Origin: MED660 sp002691025
GTDB lineage: Bacteria; Myxococcota_A; UBA9160; UBA4427
Reading direction: 5' to 3'
Assembly (NCBI GenBank): GCA_002170485.2
Contig: NHDZ02000031.1
Coordinates: 1-64,000 of the forward strand
Length of the DNA stretch: 64,000 bases
Shown: one piece after another, positions 26,450 through 34,821 of the stretch
How positions within the stretch are numbered: the first letter of the stretch is position 1
Layout of the letters: every line of letters starts with the position of its first letter
Program-made: the position numbers and the translations under genes
Notes under the pieces: generated by a model
Told to the model about the DNA's origin: nothing
The model's input: only the letters and a program-made list of their open reading frames with translations
Database searches by the model: none

Positions 26450-26722
26450 TCAGTCTCTCGAACGGGACCCGTACATCGAATCAAAATCCGCACTGGGCTG
26501 AGACCAGATCCACGATCTCTCAAGCTCGATGGGGGCGTTGTTCGCCGAGGGCAACGCTGGGGGCAGCGTCGCTCTCGATATCCCGGGCGGAAAACTGATC
26601 GCGATCACGGAAAAGAGCAGGGTCGCCATGACCACGGTGGCGGCCATTCTGGACAGACCGTCCAGAATAACCAGCCTCCGGTCCGCTCGGGGAGACGTCA
26701 TCATTCGTGTTGCTTCAATCAT
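26450..26722 (-). CDS. Small membrane or exported protein, unknown
   Basis: The 90-residue frame has good third-position GC and one hydrophobic segment (AATVVMATLLFSVIAIS). The tail is Ser/Pro/Asn-rich (PPALPSANNAP) and ends with aromatic residues. No Shine-Dalgarno stronger than GAAAG precedes the ATG. It is the only plausible gene in a 790-bp interval. An unusual 9-bp inverted repeat lies inside it (26646-26668). No family recognised. Confidence 0.45.
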   Translation of the reverse strand: MIEATRMMTSPRADRRLVILDGLSRMAATVVMATLLFSVIAISFPPGISRATLPPALPSANNAPIELERSWIWSQPSADFDSMYGSRSRD

Positions 26723-27062
26723 TGTTGATCTTTCTTATGTGGGGGTACCTGGCGCGCACCGCATTTGGAGAAGCTCCGAGGTGGACCGCTCAAGTCCCCG
26801 TCCCGTGACGAAGCAAACACTGTGCCAATGCCTGAAATCAGCCTAGGACCCCCAGCTTCCGGCTCAGGTGTCGAGATGGAAATACAGGTGGCGGCCGCCG
26901 GTCCTCCTCCGCAGCCTGAGACGGCAGGTGCCCCACGCTCGATCGAGCGCCAAAGGCGGCCGCCCGAAAAGATCGGACTCACCTATTCTCTCCGAGAAGT
27001 CATCAAGCCAAGAACGGGACATCCAGGATGAAGAGCAGATCGGATCGGCAAAGGGGACTCCC
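26723..27062. other. Gene-free interval before the Nudix gene
   Basis: About 340 bp, divergent between the small minus-strand gene and the plus-strand Nudix gene. It should contain both promoters. Open frames present here are short, lack ribosome-binding sites and show no domain. Nothing else was identified. Confidence 0.45.
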
Positions 27063-27560
27063 GTGAGCCAAAAGGCAGGAATCGACACGATTGACTGGCC
27101 GAATTGGTCGCCCACCCATCATGCAACATTGACTTTCATCCAATCGGGCAGCCGGGTCCTGCTCATCCGGAAAAAGCGCGGATTGGGCGCAGGTTTGATC
27201 AACGGTCCGGGTGGAAAACTCGAAGCCGATGAAAGCACTGTGCAGTGCGCCGTTCGCGAAGTCGAAGAAGAAGTAGGGCTTACTCCTCTCGAGTTGGAGC
27301 CACGAGGTGAGCTCCGCTTTCAGTTCCTCGACGGGTACGCGATCCACGTCCATGTCTTCGTCGCGAAGGGGTACCAAGGCGACCTCTGTGAAACTGAAGA
27401 AGCCAGGCCCATCTGGTTCGAAAACGAAGACATCCCCTATGAGGAGATGTGGGAGGACGACAGACTGTGGCTGCCCCACGTCCTCTCAGGCGGCCGCGTG
27501 CAAGGCGACTTCATCTTTGATGACGAAAAGATGATGGATCACAAACTCGCCTGTACGTGA
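27063..27560 (+). CDS. MutT/MTH1-like Nudix hydrolase
   Basis: GTG 27063 is chosen because AAGGGGA lies 5 nt upstream; 165 residues result. The Nudix box is complete (GGKLEADESTVQCAVREVEE followed by EVGL, about 50-73). The C-terminal pattern WFENEDIPYEEMWEDDRLWLP closely parallels human MTH1 (WFxxxxIPxxxMWxDDxxWxP), including the two Asp that read oxidised purines. This points to hydrolysis of oxidised purine nucleoside triphosphates, protecting DNA from 8-oxo-dGTP or 2-hydroxy-dATP. The N-terminal 15 residues are not conserved. It stands alone. Confidence 0.88.
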   Translation: MSQKAGIDTIDWPNWSPTHHATLTFIQSGSRVLLIRKKRGLGAGLINGPGGKLEADESTVQCAVREVEEEVGLTPLELEPRGELRFQFLDGYAIHVHVFVAKGYQGDLCETEEARPIWFENEDIPYEEMWEDDRLWLPHVLSGGRVQGDFIFDDEKMMDHKLACT

Positions 27561-27587
27561 AGAGTTACCTCGATCCGCACTGAATAC

Positions 27588-28160
27588 CTACCAGAGCGAA
27601 ATCGGAGACCTTCGCGCGGCGCCTCGAGATCGCGCCACTCGACGTTGGCGACGTCGGCGTATGCGGTCGTGCAGGGCCCGCCTTCGCGACTCCATCCACT
27701 CTTCTCGTGTCGCATCATCATCGTCTTCTCCGTACGTTTCCTCACGACGAGTGCGGAAATCGCAGAAATCAGCATAGGCATCGATTTCGTGGACCAGTTC
27801 GTTGACCACCAGTTCGACCATGATCGCATCATCGAGAAAGCCGAGTACGGGAACCTTGTCCGGGATCATGTCATCGGGCTCGGCGAAATACGCCATGCCA
27901 CGCACAACGCGTTCACGATCCCGGCCCCCGATCCGCCATTCGGTGTCCTCCAACATTTCAATCAGGACCGAAAGCTTCTCCACTCGACTGCGAACAAAAT
28001 CCGGAGCTCGAGTGGCCGAAATGCCTTCGATCAGGGCACGACAGGCGTCCAAGATCTCCTGCTCGCTCGAATTCTTGTGCTTCGCCCGAACCTCTTTCAT
28101 CACACGACGGAAATACTTGAGATCGTTGTCAGTCAGATCAAAGGTGACCTTCATTGCCAT
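27588..28160 (-). CDS. YkvA/DUF1232-domain protein
   Basis: The 190-residue protein begins with a charged helical region, then the DUF1232 signature (about 108-135: YFAEPDDMIPDKVPVLGFLDDA), which contains the conserved Asp-rich PD-IPD-PxxGxxDD pattern. The last 45 residues are extremely Arg-rich (RIRRRRQRRVARSRG), unusual in the family and suggestive of RNA or membrane association. It converges on the Nudix gene with 27 nt between stops. The function of DUF1232 proteins is unknown. Confidence 0.8.
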   Translation of the reverse strand: MAMKVTFDLTDNDLKYFRRVMKEVRAKHKNSSEQEILDACRALIEGISATRAPDFVRSRVEKLSVLIEMLEDTEWRIGGRDRERVVRGMAYFAEPDDMIPDKVPVLGFLDDAIMVELVVNELVHEIDAYADFCDFRTRREETYGEDDDDATREEWMESRRRALHDRIRRRRQRRVARSRGAARRSPISLW

Positions 28161-28392
28161 GATTATCTGCTTCCTTCTACCGAATCTTGTTGAGGCGCCC
28201 AGTCCCTTGGGCGAGGCATCATCCTTACCTGGACTGAGACCAGAGACCCTACCTCAGCCGCAGACGGACGCAGCCCCGTGGCCAATCTGGACCGATGGCT
28301 CGCCCGGAAATCCGTACCTCTTCGAAAATGAAACAGTTTTCGCCCCCCCACACCACGCAGAGGTACTCACGCGGGGGTCGACGGTCTCGTGC

Positions 28393-29061
28393 CTACCGAC
28401 AGCAGCCGGGCTCTCGAACCGCCCGGCAAGCCCCCACCGCAAGCCAGGCGCCGATGCAAGGGGCCAGCAAATAGAGCCAAAGCGATGCCAAGGTGCCCGT
28501 GACCAGCGCCGGAGCCAGAGACCGAGCCGGATTGAGGGAGGCACCCGAAACCGGCCCTCCGAAGAGCGCACCGAGACAGACCATGGCTCCCACCGCCACA
28601 CCGGCCATGATGCCCTTTTCCTTCGCGCCCGTGGCAACGCCGAGAATCACGAACATCAGGAAGAAGGTGAGGACGACTTCAAGCACGAAGGATTGGCTCA
28701 GGCCCCCCGCAGGCTTCGTCACACCCAGCCCTTCATGTGCGGAAAAAATCACACGCAGGAAAAGACTGGCCAGGACAGCACCTGAAAACTGGCCCACCCA
28801 ATAGGTCACGAGTTCGCGACCCGGAAGTCGTCGCGCCACCCAGAACGCAAAAGAAACCGCAGGATTGAGGTGGGCTCCCGAAACGTCACCCACCGCATAG
28901 ATCATTGTCATGACGACCAATCCAAAAGCCACCGCAATACCCAGATGGGAAATGGCTCCGCCCGTCACATCATTGACCACGATCGCGCCGGTACCGATAA
29001 ACACCAGAGCGAAAGTTCCGATCATCTCGGAAATCGCACGCTTGCTGAGTTCTGTATTCAT
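28393..29061 (-). CDS. Aquaporin/MIP-family channel with F-A-A-R selectivity filter
   Basis: ATG 29061 with GGGGAG upstream gives 222 residues and six membrane helices plus two NPA half-helices (SGAHLNPAV at 62-69, SGASLNPAR at 172-180). Aligning by position with E. coli AqpZ, the aromatic/Arg filter is Phe46, Ala (for His174), Ala (for Thr183) and the conserved Arg. That is wider than a water-only pore and suits small neutral solutes. A bacterial ArsC-like gene is nearby (31.1 kb), as in aqpS-arsC systems for arsenite exit, but several other genes lie between. Confidence 0.88.
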   Translation of the reverse strand: MNTELSKRAISEMIGTFALVFIGTGAIVVNDVTGGAISHLGIAVAFGLVVMTMIYAVGDVSGAHLNPAVSFAFWVARRLPGRELVTYWVGQFSGAVLASLFLRVIFSAHEGLGVTKPAGGLSQSFVLEVVLTFFLMFVILGVATGAKEKGIMAGVAVGAMVCLGALFGGPVSGASLNPARSLAPALVTGTLASLWLYLLAPCIGAWLAVGACRAVREPGCCR

Positions 29062-29174
29062 CTGCGCTCCCCCTGCATCCACCTTCGGCACGTTCTTTCC
29101 ACACATTTCATCTCGTGCAGGTACAAATCCTCTTCCTTGTTGACCATTCCAGCCCCTCCCTCACGAGAGCAAAA

Positions 29175-29720
29175 TCACGAATTCCCATCATCAAGCCGAG
29201 CAGAAATCTCATCGGGGTCGCCGAAGAATTCCACAGATACAACCCGAAGGCCGTCCAGGGTGATCAGTGTGCCTCGATCCACCTCATCGGGCCATTGGGC
29301 TGTCACTTTGCCTTCTCTGTCAAGCAACAGGGGAAAGGAATACTGGCGCATCTGCGGAACCGCAAAAAAACGTGCGACCAACCCCGGCATACGACTGATA
29401 TCGGCCACGTAGACCACATCGCGCTCAGCAAGGAACTCTCCGTCCTTCCCCGACAACGCCTCGGTGATGATGCCTCCGCCCTCCATGTCGCGGCTGAAGA
29501 GGATGATCTTCGTCTCCTCGGTGGCCCCGGCCACAATTCCGAACTGATCCTCGAGTTCAAAAACCTGGACTACACCACCCGGCCCCAATACCACCTCTTC
29601 TTCCGAGGCCTGAGCAGGGAGAAACAGGAAAGCCAAGCACGCGATCACGCTTCCCAGGAGGGCGAAGCCGCGCATCGCCCACTCGCGACTCCCGACGCTG
29701 TGCAGTGCTCGGTTCGTCAT
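29175..29720 (-). CDS. Periplasmic protein of unknown function (thioredoxin-fold-like pattern)
   Basis: ATG 29720 gives 181 residues with a signal peptide (GFALLGSVIACLAFLFLPAQA). The mature domain alternates strands and helices: QFGIVAGATEETKIILFSRDMEGG, VVYVADISRMPGLVARFFAVP, then FPLLLDREGKVTAQWP, which resembles a thioredoxin-like or cytoplasmic FAD/TlpA fold but lacks CxxC. No catalytic motif is seen. It sits 62 nt downstream of the DUF1499 gene and may share its transcript. Confidence 0.6.
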   Translation of the reverse strand: MTNRALHSVGSREWAMRGFALLGSVIACLAFLFLPAQASEEEVVLGPGGVVQVFELEDQFGIVAGATEETKIILFSRDMEGGGIITEALSGKDGEFLAERDVVYVADISRMPGLVARFFAVPQMRQYSFPLLLDREGKVTAQWPDEVDRGTLITLDGLRVVSVEFFGDPDEISARLDDGNS

Positions 29721-29781
29721 GGCCTGACCCCATCCTTCATGCTGCGATACCGAGACCGGCCTATCGAAAAACACGACGGTG

Positions 29782-30294
29782 TCAGCGCACCACACCCGCT
29801 GCTTGCAGGGCCTCTCGAAGGCCTTCAACCCGTTTTCGATTTGCACCGAAATCCGAATAGCCGACCCGCGAAGCCGATCGGACTGCAATCAGGCCCTGAT
29901 CGGACCGTAACTGAAGCTCCACATCATCCACGAAGCGGAAAAAGGCAGACCGGCATTCGAAGCGAGCCATATGGGACCCTTCGGCCACAACCGTGGTCCT
30001 GGGCCACTCGGCCATGATCTGCATCGCCGTAGACCACGCCTTTTCTGGACTGCCCTCAATCACAAAGGGAGCGACATGCTGGCTGCCCTCAGGTGCATCA
30101 CTGCTCACGCAGTTGGGAGAAGAAGGGCACGGCGGAAGTTGCGCCGGGGCGCCCTCTCCTCCGGCTCCATCGGCAGGACGATTCGTTGTCATAGCGAAGA
30201 AAGCTAGCACGAGAACCGGGACCCACCGCTGAGAGAGGGGTCCAAAGCGCGCAAAAAACCGGATCGGACGCAGCCTATACGCACTCTTCACCAT
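29782..30294 (-). CDS. DUF1499-family exported protein
   Basis: The 170-residue protein has a hydrophobic N-terminal anchor or signal (WVPVLVLAFFAMTT), then the DUF1499 signature: PPCPSSPNCVSSDAPEGSQHVAPF, IMAEWPRTTVV and SRVGYSDFGANRKRVEGLRE. Two Cys in the CxxxxNC segment may bind or pair. The family is widespread in proteobacteria and plants but unassigned. It is the likely first gene of a short minus-strand unit with the following thioredoxin-fold-like gene. Confidence 0.8.
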   Translation of the reverse strand: MVKSAYRLRPIRFFARFGPLSQRWVPVLVLAFFAMTTNRPADGAGGEGAPAQLPPCPSSPNCVSSDAPEGSQHVAPFVIEGSPEKAWSTAMQIMAEWPRTTVVAEGSHMARFECRSAFFRFVDDVELQLRSDQGLIAVRSASRVGYSDFGANRKRVEGLREALQAAGVVR

Positions 30295-30609
30295 CGCCCC
30301 CGATCCAAAAACAATCTGTTTGTTGTCATGAAAGCCAGTTTACCACTTCGCAACCTGGACGCGGCCCCGCTCCCAGGACCTCGCCGTTGCCGTGAGGAAT
30401 CGACCTGCCGCCGACAGGAGCCTTCCCAACAAGCAAGACCGGTACCTGACTTGAATGCACTGCTCCGTCATCTAGAGTTCTCAAGGTCGAAGCCTTGTCT
30501 CGCAAGAAGGCCCAGACCCCAGCTGCAGGAGGCGCAGAAACCGAATGGAAGATTCAAGCCAACGGAATTCCAACTCTGACCAGATGCGATGCAAAGAGAG
30601 GAGGACACC
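30295..30609. other. Divergent intergenic region
   Basis: About 315 bp between the DUF1499 gene (minus) and the NTF2-fold gene (plus). It should contain both promoters. A 5-bp inverted repeat AACAA/TTGTT lies at 30310-30324. No RNA gene or terminator was recognised. Confidence 0.45.
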
Positions 30610-31041
30610 TTGACCGCGTGGAATCGAAGTGAAGTCGAAGAAGCCTGGCAACATTTCGTCGAAGTCGGCGACAGCGGCGATTGGTCGAGGTGGGCCGATC
30701 TCCATACAGAGGATGGTCTCTGGGTCGAACATCACCTTGGTGTCTTTGAAGGCCGCGAAGCGATCCGGGACGCCATCATCCGCGTCATGAAACCCGTTCC
30801 CATGATGCAGTTTCCCGTAGCCTGGCACGCCATCGATCAGGGCCGAGTCGTCTATTACCCATGGCAGGTCTTTCCCGACCCTAAAGAGAGTGGCGAAATC
30901 TATCGATTCGGATGTGTCACGATCATCGACTACGCCGGAAACGGTCTCTGGTCACGACAAGAAGACCTGTACAACCCCAACGAGGCCGATGAGGTGGTTC
31001 GCCGTTGGCTCGCCGCCGGCGGAAAGCTTGCTGGGAAGTAG
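30610..31041 (+). CDS. NTF2/SnoaL-like protein
   Basis: TTG 30610 is favoured since GAGGAGG stands 5 nt upstream; an ATG at 30589 lies within that signal. The protein has 143 residues with an NTF2-fold pattern: AWNRSEVEEAWQHFVEVGDSGDW, HTEDGLWVEHHLGVFEGREAI, then FPVAWHAIDQGRVVYYPWQV and the C-terminal EDLYNPNEADEVVRRWL. Such folds serve as small isomerases, dehydratases or binding proteins. The His/Asp pair near residue 40 could be catalytic. It converges on the ArsC-like gene. Confidence 0.75.
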   Translation: MTAWNRSEVEEAWQHFVEVGDSGDWSRWADLHTEDGLWVEHHLGVFEGREAIRDAIIRVMKPVPMMQFPVAWHAIDQGRVVYYPWQVFPDPKESGEIYRFGCVTIIDYAGNGLWSRQEDLYNPNEADEVVRRWLAAGGKLAGK

Positions 31042-31143
31042 CGCGGGGCAGATCATCGAGTGAGGTCGCGGGACCCGCCTTGAACAAAGGCAGGCACTTC
31101 TTCGCGCACCGGAACCCTCAAGCTGTCCGGCATGTCCACGCGC

Positions 31144-31641
31144 TCAATCAACCACCTGGCTCAGGGCCTGGATCGCTTGCCGCAGGCTATCTCGATCCAG
31201 GGTGCTGACATCCAGCGCCAGAAGGCCTTCGACCCTCTTCCTGAGTACGCCGTAGACCCGAACAAAAGCCTCGTGCTGAGCGGCTTCACCGCCCTGGAAA
31301 GAAGCTGGATCTTCTACCCCCCAGTGGACCGCCATGGGTCCCCCCGGCCAGACGGGGCAACTCTCATTCCGAGCGTTGTCACAGACCGTCACAACCAGGT
31401 CGAGATCAGGAGCCCCCGCAACCGCGAATTCATCCCAACTCTTGCTTCGGAGCCCGCTTGCGGGATGGCCCTGCTCGGCCAGGACCTGAAGAGCCATGGG
31501 GTGAGGAGAGCCTGTCGGGTGACTCCCCGCGCTGTATGCGATGTAACGACCCGCACCCAGATCGGAGAGAGTCGCTTCGGCCATGATGCTGCGGGCTGAG
31601 TTCCCAGTACAGAGGAAGAGAACACGGGAAGAGGAAACCAT
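31144..31641 (-). CDS. arsC: ArsC-like reductase/low-molecular-weight phosphatase family
   Basis: The 165-residue protein begins with the LMW-phosphatase P-loop CTGNSARSIMAE (Cys11). A second pair, VCDNARNESCPVWPG (Cys87 and Cys95), matches thioredoxin-coupled arsenate reductase CDNAxxExCPVWPG. The redox triad Cys11/Cys87/Cys95 is thus intact. Arsenate is expected as substrate, with reduction to arsenite, although a few close homologues act as phosphatases. No arsR, arsB or acr3 gene is next to it; the nearest related gene is the MIP channel at 28.4 kb. Confidence 0.82.
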   Translation of the reverse strand: MVSSSRVLFLCTGNSARSIMAEATLSDLGAGRYIAYSAGSHPTGSPHPMALQVLAEQGHPASGLRSKSWDEFAVAGAPDLDLVVTVCDNARNESCPVWPGGPMAVHWGVEDPASFQGGEAAQHEAFVRVYGVLRKRVEGLLALDVSTLDRDSLRQAIQALSQVVD

Positions 31642-31716
31642 TTTTCTTCTTTCATGATCCTGTGTGGAATTGGAAGGCAGGACCCGGAATCACTCCCAGC
31701 GCCACCGGTGAAACCT

Positions 31717-32067
31717 TCAGACAATGGGCCCGAAGAGAAAGGTCACCGCCACATTCAAGATGCAGAGCACGACACTTCCCACCAAGGCTGCCCCGAATCC
31801 CCTGACCTGGATCCCAGGGACGAGACTGGCCGACAACCAGAGCATCAACGCATTCACGACAAACAGGAAGAGTCCAAGGGTGATGACCGTCAGAGGGAGA
31901 GTCAGGACCACCATCAGGGGCCGGATCAGGCCGTTCACCAACCCCAACACAAGAGCTCCGATGAACGCAGAGCCCCATCCCTCGACTTCGATTCCGCTCA
32001 CGAGATTGGCCACGATCAAGATCAAGGCCGCAGTCACGATCAGATGGACGAACAATTCTACAAGCAT
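31717..32067 (-). CDS. Small four-helix membrane protein (phage holin superfamily IV/YvlD-like)
   Basis: The protein has 116 residues, almost wholly hydrophobic, with four helices: FVHLIVTAALILIVANLVSG, SAFIGALVLGLVNGLIRPLMVV, ITLGLFLFVVNALMLWLSA and the last around ALVGSVVLCILNVAVTFLF. The central NGLIRPLMVVLTLPLTVITLG motif is the family signature. Despite the name these proteins are chromosomal membrane proteins, not phage relics; their role is unclear. No phage genes are nearby. Confidence 0.82.
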   Translation of the reverse strand: MLVELFVHLIVTAALILIVANLVSGIEVEGWGSAFIGALVLGLVNGLIRPLMVVLTLPLTVITLGLFLFVVNALMLWLSASLVPGIQVRGFGAALVGSVVLCILNVAVTFLFGPIV

Positions 32068-32180
32068 GCTTCAATCTCCCAGGTTCAATAGGTTCATATT
32101 CCGATCGGGCACGTGCTTTATGACTGGAGCCAAGGCCTTGACCAGATCGCTTCATCCAGAACGAAAAGCGCTTTTACGGG

Positions 32181-33470
32181 CTACTGCCCTTTCTTCGACG
32201 GCTCAAGATGGATGAGAGGCTCCCACTCGGTCCACTTCTTTTCGGGTTTCCGATAAAGCGGGAAATTCGTTCCCGCCTCAACCTTTTCCCCGGGTAGATC
32301 AGGCGTTGCGAAAGAAACCGAGCCTTCCAGCAACGACTCGATGGAAGAAACATGGATATGGACCCCCGTAAAACCGATATCTGCGGAAATCCCACTCGAA
32401 TTCCAGAACCGGCTCCCTTCCCGGACCAGCGGTTCGAACCGCGGGAAGATCTGGAGTTCGATCCCGATCATGCGCGAATCATCATGCAGACGATGACGAA
32501 GAACCCGGCCCACTTTCTCACCTCGGTAGAGAACAGGGTCATCCGCCTTGATGAAGCCTCTTGAGTGGGCTTCAAGGAAGACGTGAAGCCCTCGACTTTC
32601 ACGATACTTCTTCATGGCTTGCTCACGGTTCTTATAGAGAGAGAAGCTGCTTCCATCCTTCGCAGGCTTGCCCGATGTTCCGGGCGTGGCAAAGCCGAGT
32701 CCACCGACGATCAGCGATTCCATCGAATCCAGATCCAACTTGATCCCGCTGAGCGAAGCCGAGACATGGAGGCCGCTCGCATTCCAGAAAAGCGTGTTGT
32801 CGAAAATCATATGCGAAAACTCTTCTTCGATGAACACTTCGGCCACTACATTCTCGCCCGTGGAATCGAAGTTCAGTGATGAGATCCGTCCCACATTGAT
32901 GCCTTCTCGGATTACCGGGGCACCATAATGGAGGCCTGCCGTGAAACCATCCACGTTGATGCTGAGGCGCAGTCCCTTCTCGACGCTGAGATTGACGGGC
33001 GGATTCCTCTGACCCGTGAAACGATTCTCCGGTTTCCCGCCCAGTGGGCCGGGGTCCACACCAATATACGCGCCAGACACCAGTGTCATCACACCGCTGA
33101 TTCCTTGCGGACCGAAGCTCGCGTGCTCGATCCAGAAGCGGGTGCCCTCTGCCCGAAAGGCTTCACCTCCCCGGTTCAGCGTGGCCGTCACGATCACATC
33201 AGCCAGATCGGCGCTCACCTTTACATCCTGAACCACGCCCACGACCACATCCCGGAAACGAAGCGTGGTCTTTCCTGCCTGAATACCCTCCGCGTCGTTG
33301 AACTGGATGTGGATCGTGGCCCCCTGCTGCATGAAACTCTGCCAGAACAGGAAGCCGGCCACGACGGCTGCCGCCACGGGGATCAACCAGATCGGCGAAA
33401 TTCGTCGCCGGGTTTCGACCACCGCTTCAGGCAGATCCTCATCAGACCCTCGATTGTCTTCCGATGTCAT
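32181..33470 (-). CDS. pqiB: PqiB-like MCE protein (three MCE domains)
   Basis: The 429-residue protein has one membrane anchor (ISPIWLIPVAAAVVAGFLFW), then three MCE/MlaD repeats starting near residues 48 (ATIHIQFNDAEGIQAG), 165 (SINVDGFTAGLHYG) and 295 (LEAHSRGFIKADDPVLYRG). It ends soon after the third, so the long C-terminal helical needle of E. coli PqiB (546 residues) is missing. PqiB forms a periplasm-spanning tube for lipid traffic between membranes. It follows two PqiA-like genes with 4-nt overlap. No PqiC lipoprotein gene is present. Confidence 0.88.
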   Translation of the reverse strand: MTSEDNRGSDEDLPEAVVETRRRISPIWLIPVAAAVVAGFLFWQSFMQQGATIHIQFNDAEGIQAGKTTLRFRDVVVGVVQDVKVSADLADVIVTATLNRGGEAFRAEGTRFWIEHASFGPQGISGVMTLVSGAYIGVDPGPLGGKPENRFTGQRNPPVNLSVEKGLRLSINVDGFTAGLHYGAPVIREGINVGRISSLNFDSTGENVVAEVFIEEEFSHMIFDNTLFWNASGLHVSASLSGIKLDLDSMESLIVGGLGFATPGTSGKPAKDGSSFSLYKNREQAMKKYRESRGLHVFLEAHSRGFIKADDPVLYRGEKVGRVLRHRLHDDSRMIGIELQIFPRFEPLVREGSRFWNSSGISADIGFTGVHIHVSSIESLLEGSVSFATPDLPGEKVEAGTNFPLYRKPEKKWTEWEPLIHLEPSKKGQ

Positions 33471-34093
33471 AACTGCTTCTCCATTTCATCCCAGATCGAC
33501 CGGGGATCAAAACTTTCTGCGGCGATCAACGTCAACACCACGACAAGACCAAAACAGGTCGCACCGGGACCCGGTTCAATCGTGGCCACCTGCCCGAGCG
33601 ACACCAATGCGATCATCAAGGAAACCACGAACACATCGATCATGGACCATCTCCCGATGGACCGGATGATCCTGTAAAGCCGGGCCCGTACCCTCGGCGA
33701 CTTCTGGGAGTGCCGTTGGACACTGAGAAGCAGGAAAATCAGTCCGAGTATCTTGAGCAGGGGAACCAGGATACTCGCAAAGAAGATGATGATTGCGACT
33801 CCCCACATCCCGGATGAAAAAAGCTGATGGATGCCGGCCAGAATCGTGGACGACTCATGTTGTGCCAGGATCTTGATGTTGAGAAAAGGGTAGGCGTTGG
33901 CGGGCACGTAGAGGAGACCCGCCGAGATCACGAGCGCCCAGGTATGGGAGAGGCTTCCCGGCTTGCGCCTGGAAATCTCCGCGTGACACCGCGGACAAAG
34001 AATGCGTGAGCGACGATCTTCTCTAGAAGCCGCAACACGAGAACTCTGCGAACACTCAAGGCAGGTCCAGACCTCCTGGGGAGCCGCGCTCAT
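33467..34093 (-). CDS. pqiA: PqiA-like half-protein (second)
   Basis: The 208-residue protein has an N-terminal zinc ribbon (CLECSQ near 11 and CPRCHAE near 33), then about four membrane helices with the PqiA signature VPANAYPFLNIKILAQ and the later GRWSMIDVFVVSLMIALV. E. coli PqiA has two such halves in one chain; here each is a separate gene of about 209 residues. It overlaps both neighbours by 4 nt (ATGA). Presumed role: inner-membrane partner of PqiB in lipid transport. Confidence 0.88.
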   Translation of the reverse strand: MSAAPQEVWTCLECSQSSRVAASREDRRSRILCPRCHAEISRRKPGSLSHTWALVISAGLLYVPANAYPFLNIKILAQHESSTILAGIHQLFSSGMWGVAIIIFFASILVPLLKILGLIFLLLSVQRHSQKSPRVRARLYRIIRSIGRWSMIDVFVVSLMIALVSLGQVATIEPGPGATCFGLVVVLTLIAAESFDPRSIWDEMEKQL

Positions 34094-34719
34094 TCAGAAT
34101 CTCCCCACAGGTCGAAAAGAACGTCGGCGTCCGTCGAGGCGGTGATGGAAATCCAGGTCACCACCATGGCCGCCAAGGCATAAAGGCCGGGGCCTGCACT
34201 CAAGGTTGCCAATTGACCGATCTTGACCGCCGCCACCAGGACACCGATCAGATAGATGCCCGGCATGGCCCAATTGCCAAACCAGTCAATCAGGCGGATT
34301 CCATAGGCGAGCCAACGGCCCCGGAATCCGAGATCGAGGCCGATGACCGTCGCCGCAATCAGCGAAAGGTGGAAAAGGGGCATCACGATGCCCGTCATCA
34401 AGACCAGAACCGACAAGAAACGGAACTTCTCTTCCCACAACATGAAGCTTCCGCTCCAGAGGAAGGCGACGGTCGTCCCGCCCTTGAACTCAAAAGTCAG
34501 GAAGGGCATGGCATTTGCTGTGGCCCAGAGAATCAGGGCCGCAATCGACCAGGCCGAGAGTGTGTCGAGTGAGTGAGGCCGCAGTCTCTTCAGCACTGCG
34601 CCGCAACGGGAGCAGCGCAGCATCCAGCCCGCCTCGTCCAGGGGCATCCTCTGCTTGAGCTCACAGTCTCGACAAATTATGACATCGGACACGCTCTCTC
34701 CCTCGGGCCGACTCTGCAC
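34090..34719 (-). CDS. pqiA: PqiA-like half-protein (first)
   Basis: The 209-residue protein has a zinc ribbon (CRDC near residue 17, CSRCGAV near 37) and about four helices with the signature WATANAMPFLTFEFKG and GNWAMPGIYLIGVLVAAVKI. It is the first gene of the pqiA-pqiA-pqiB unit. Compared with the second half it keeps the same order of helices, supporting split or duplicated origins. The predicted upstream extension MQSRPEGESVSD is weakly conserved; a start at residue 11 (GTG) is also possible. Confidence 0.85.
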   Translation of the reverse strand: MQSRPEGESVSDVIICRDCELKQRMPLDEAGWMLRCSRCGAVLKRLRPHSLDTLSAWSIAALILWATANAMPFLTFEFKGGTTVAFLWSGSFMLWEEKFRFLSVLVLMTGIVMPLFHLSLIAATVIGLDLGFRGRWLAYGIRLIDWFGNWAMPGIYLIGVLVAAVKIGQLATLSAGPGLYALAAMVVTWISITASTDADVLFDLWGDSE

Positions 34720-34821
34720 CCGCCCCGGAGATCAGGAGGACTCGGCCTCCCCTGCTCTCTTACCAGAACCGAGACGGAGTAGACGGTAGCTCCCCGCATG
34801 GCGTCGGGGCACCCCAAGAGC

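Noticed and set aside
31717..32067. Phage holin-family protein as evidence of a prophage
   Set aside because: The gene is an isolated chromosomal YvlD-like membrane protein; no integrase, capsid, tail or lysis gene is present.
32425..32445. GGTTCGAACC sequence as the T-loop of a tRNA gene
   Set aside because: It lies in the pqiB coding frame and no cloverleaf partner arms are found around it. No tRNA or rRNA gene was seen in the window.
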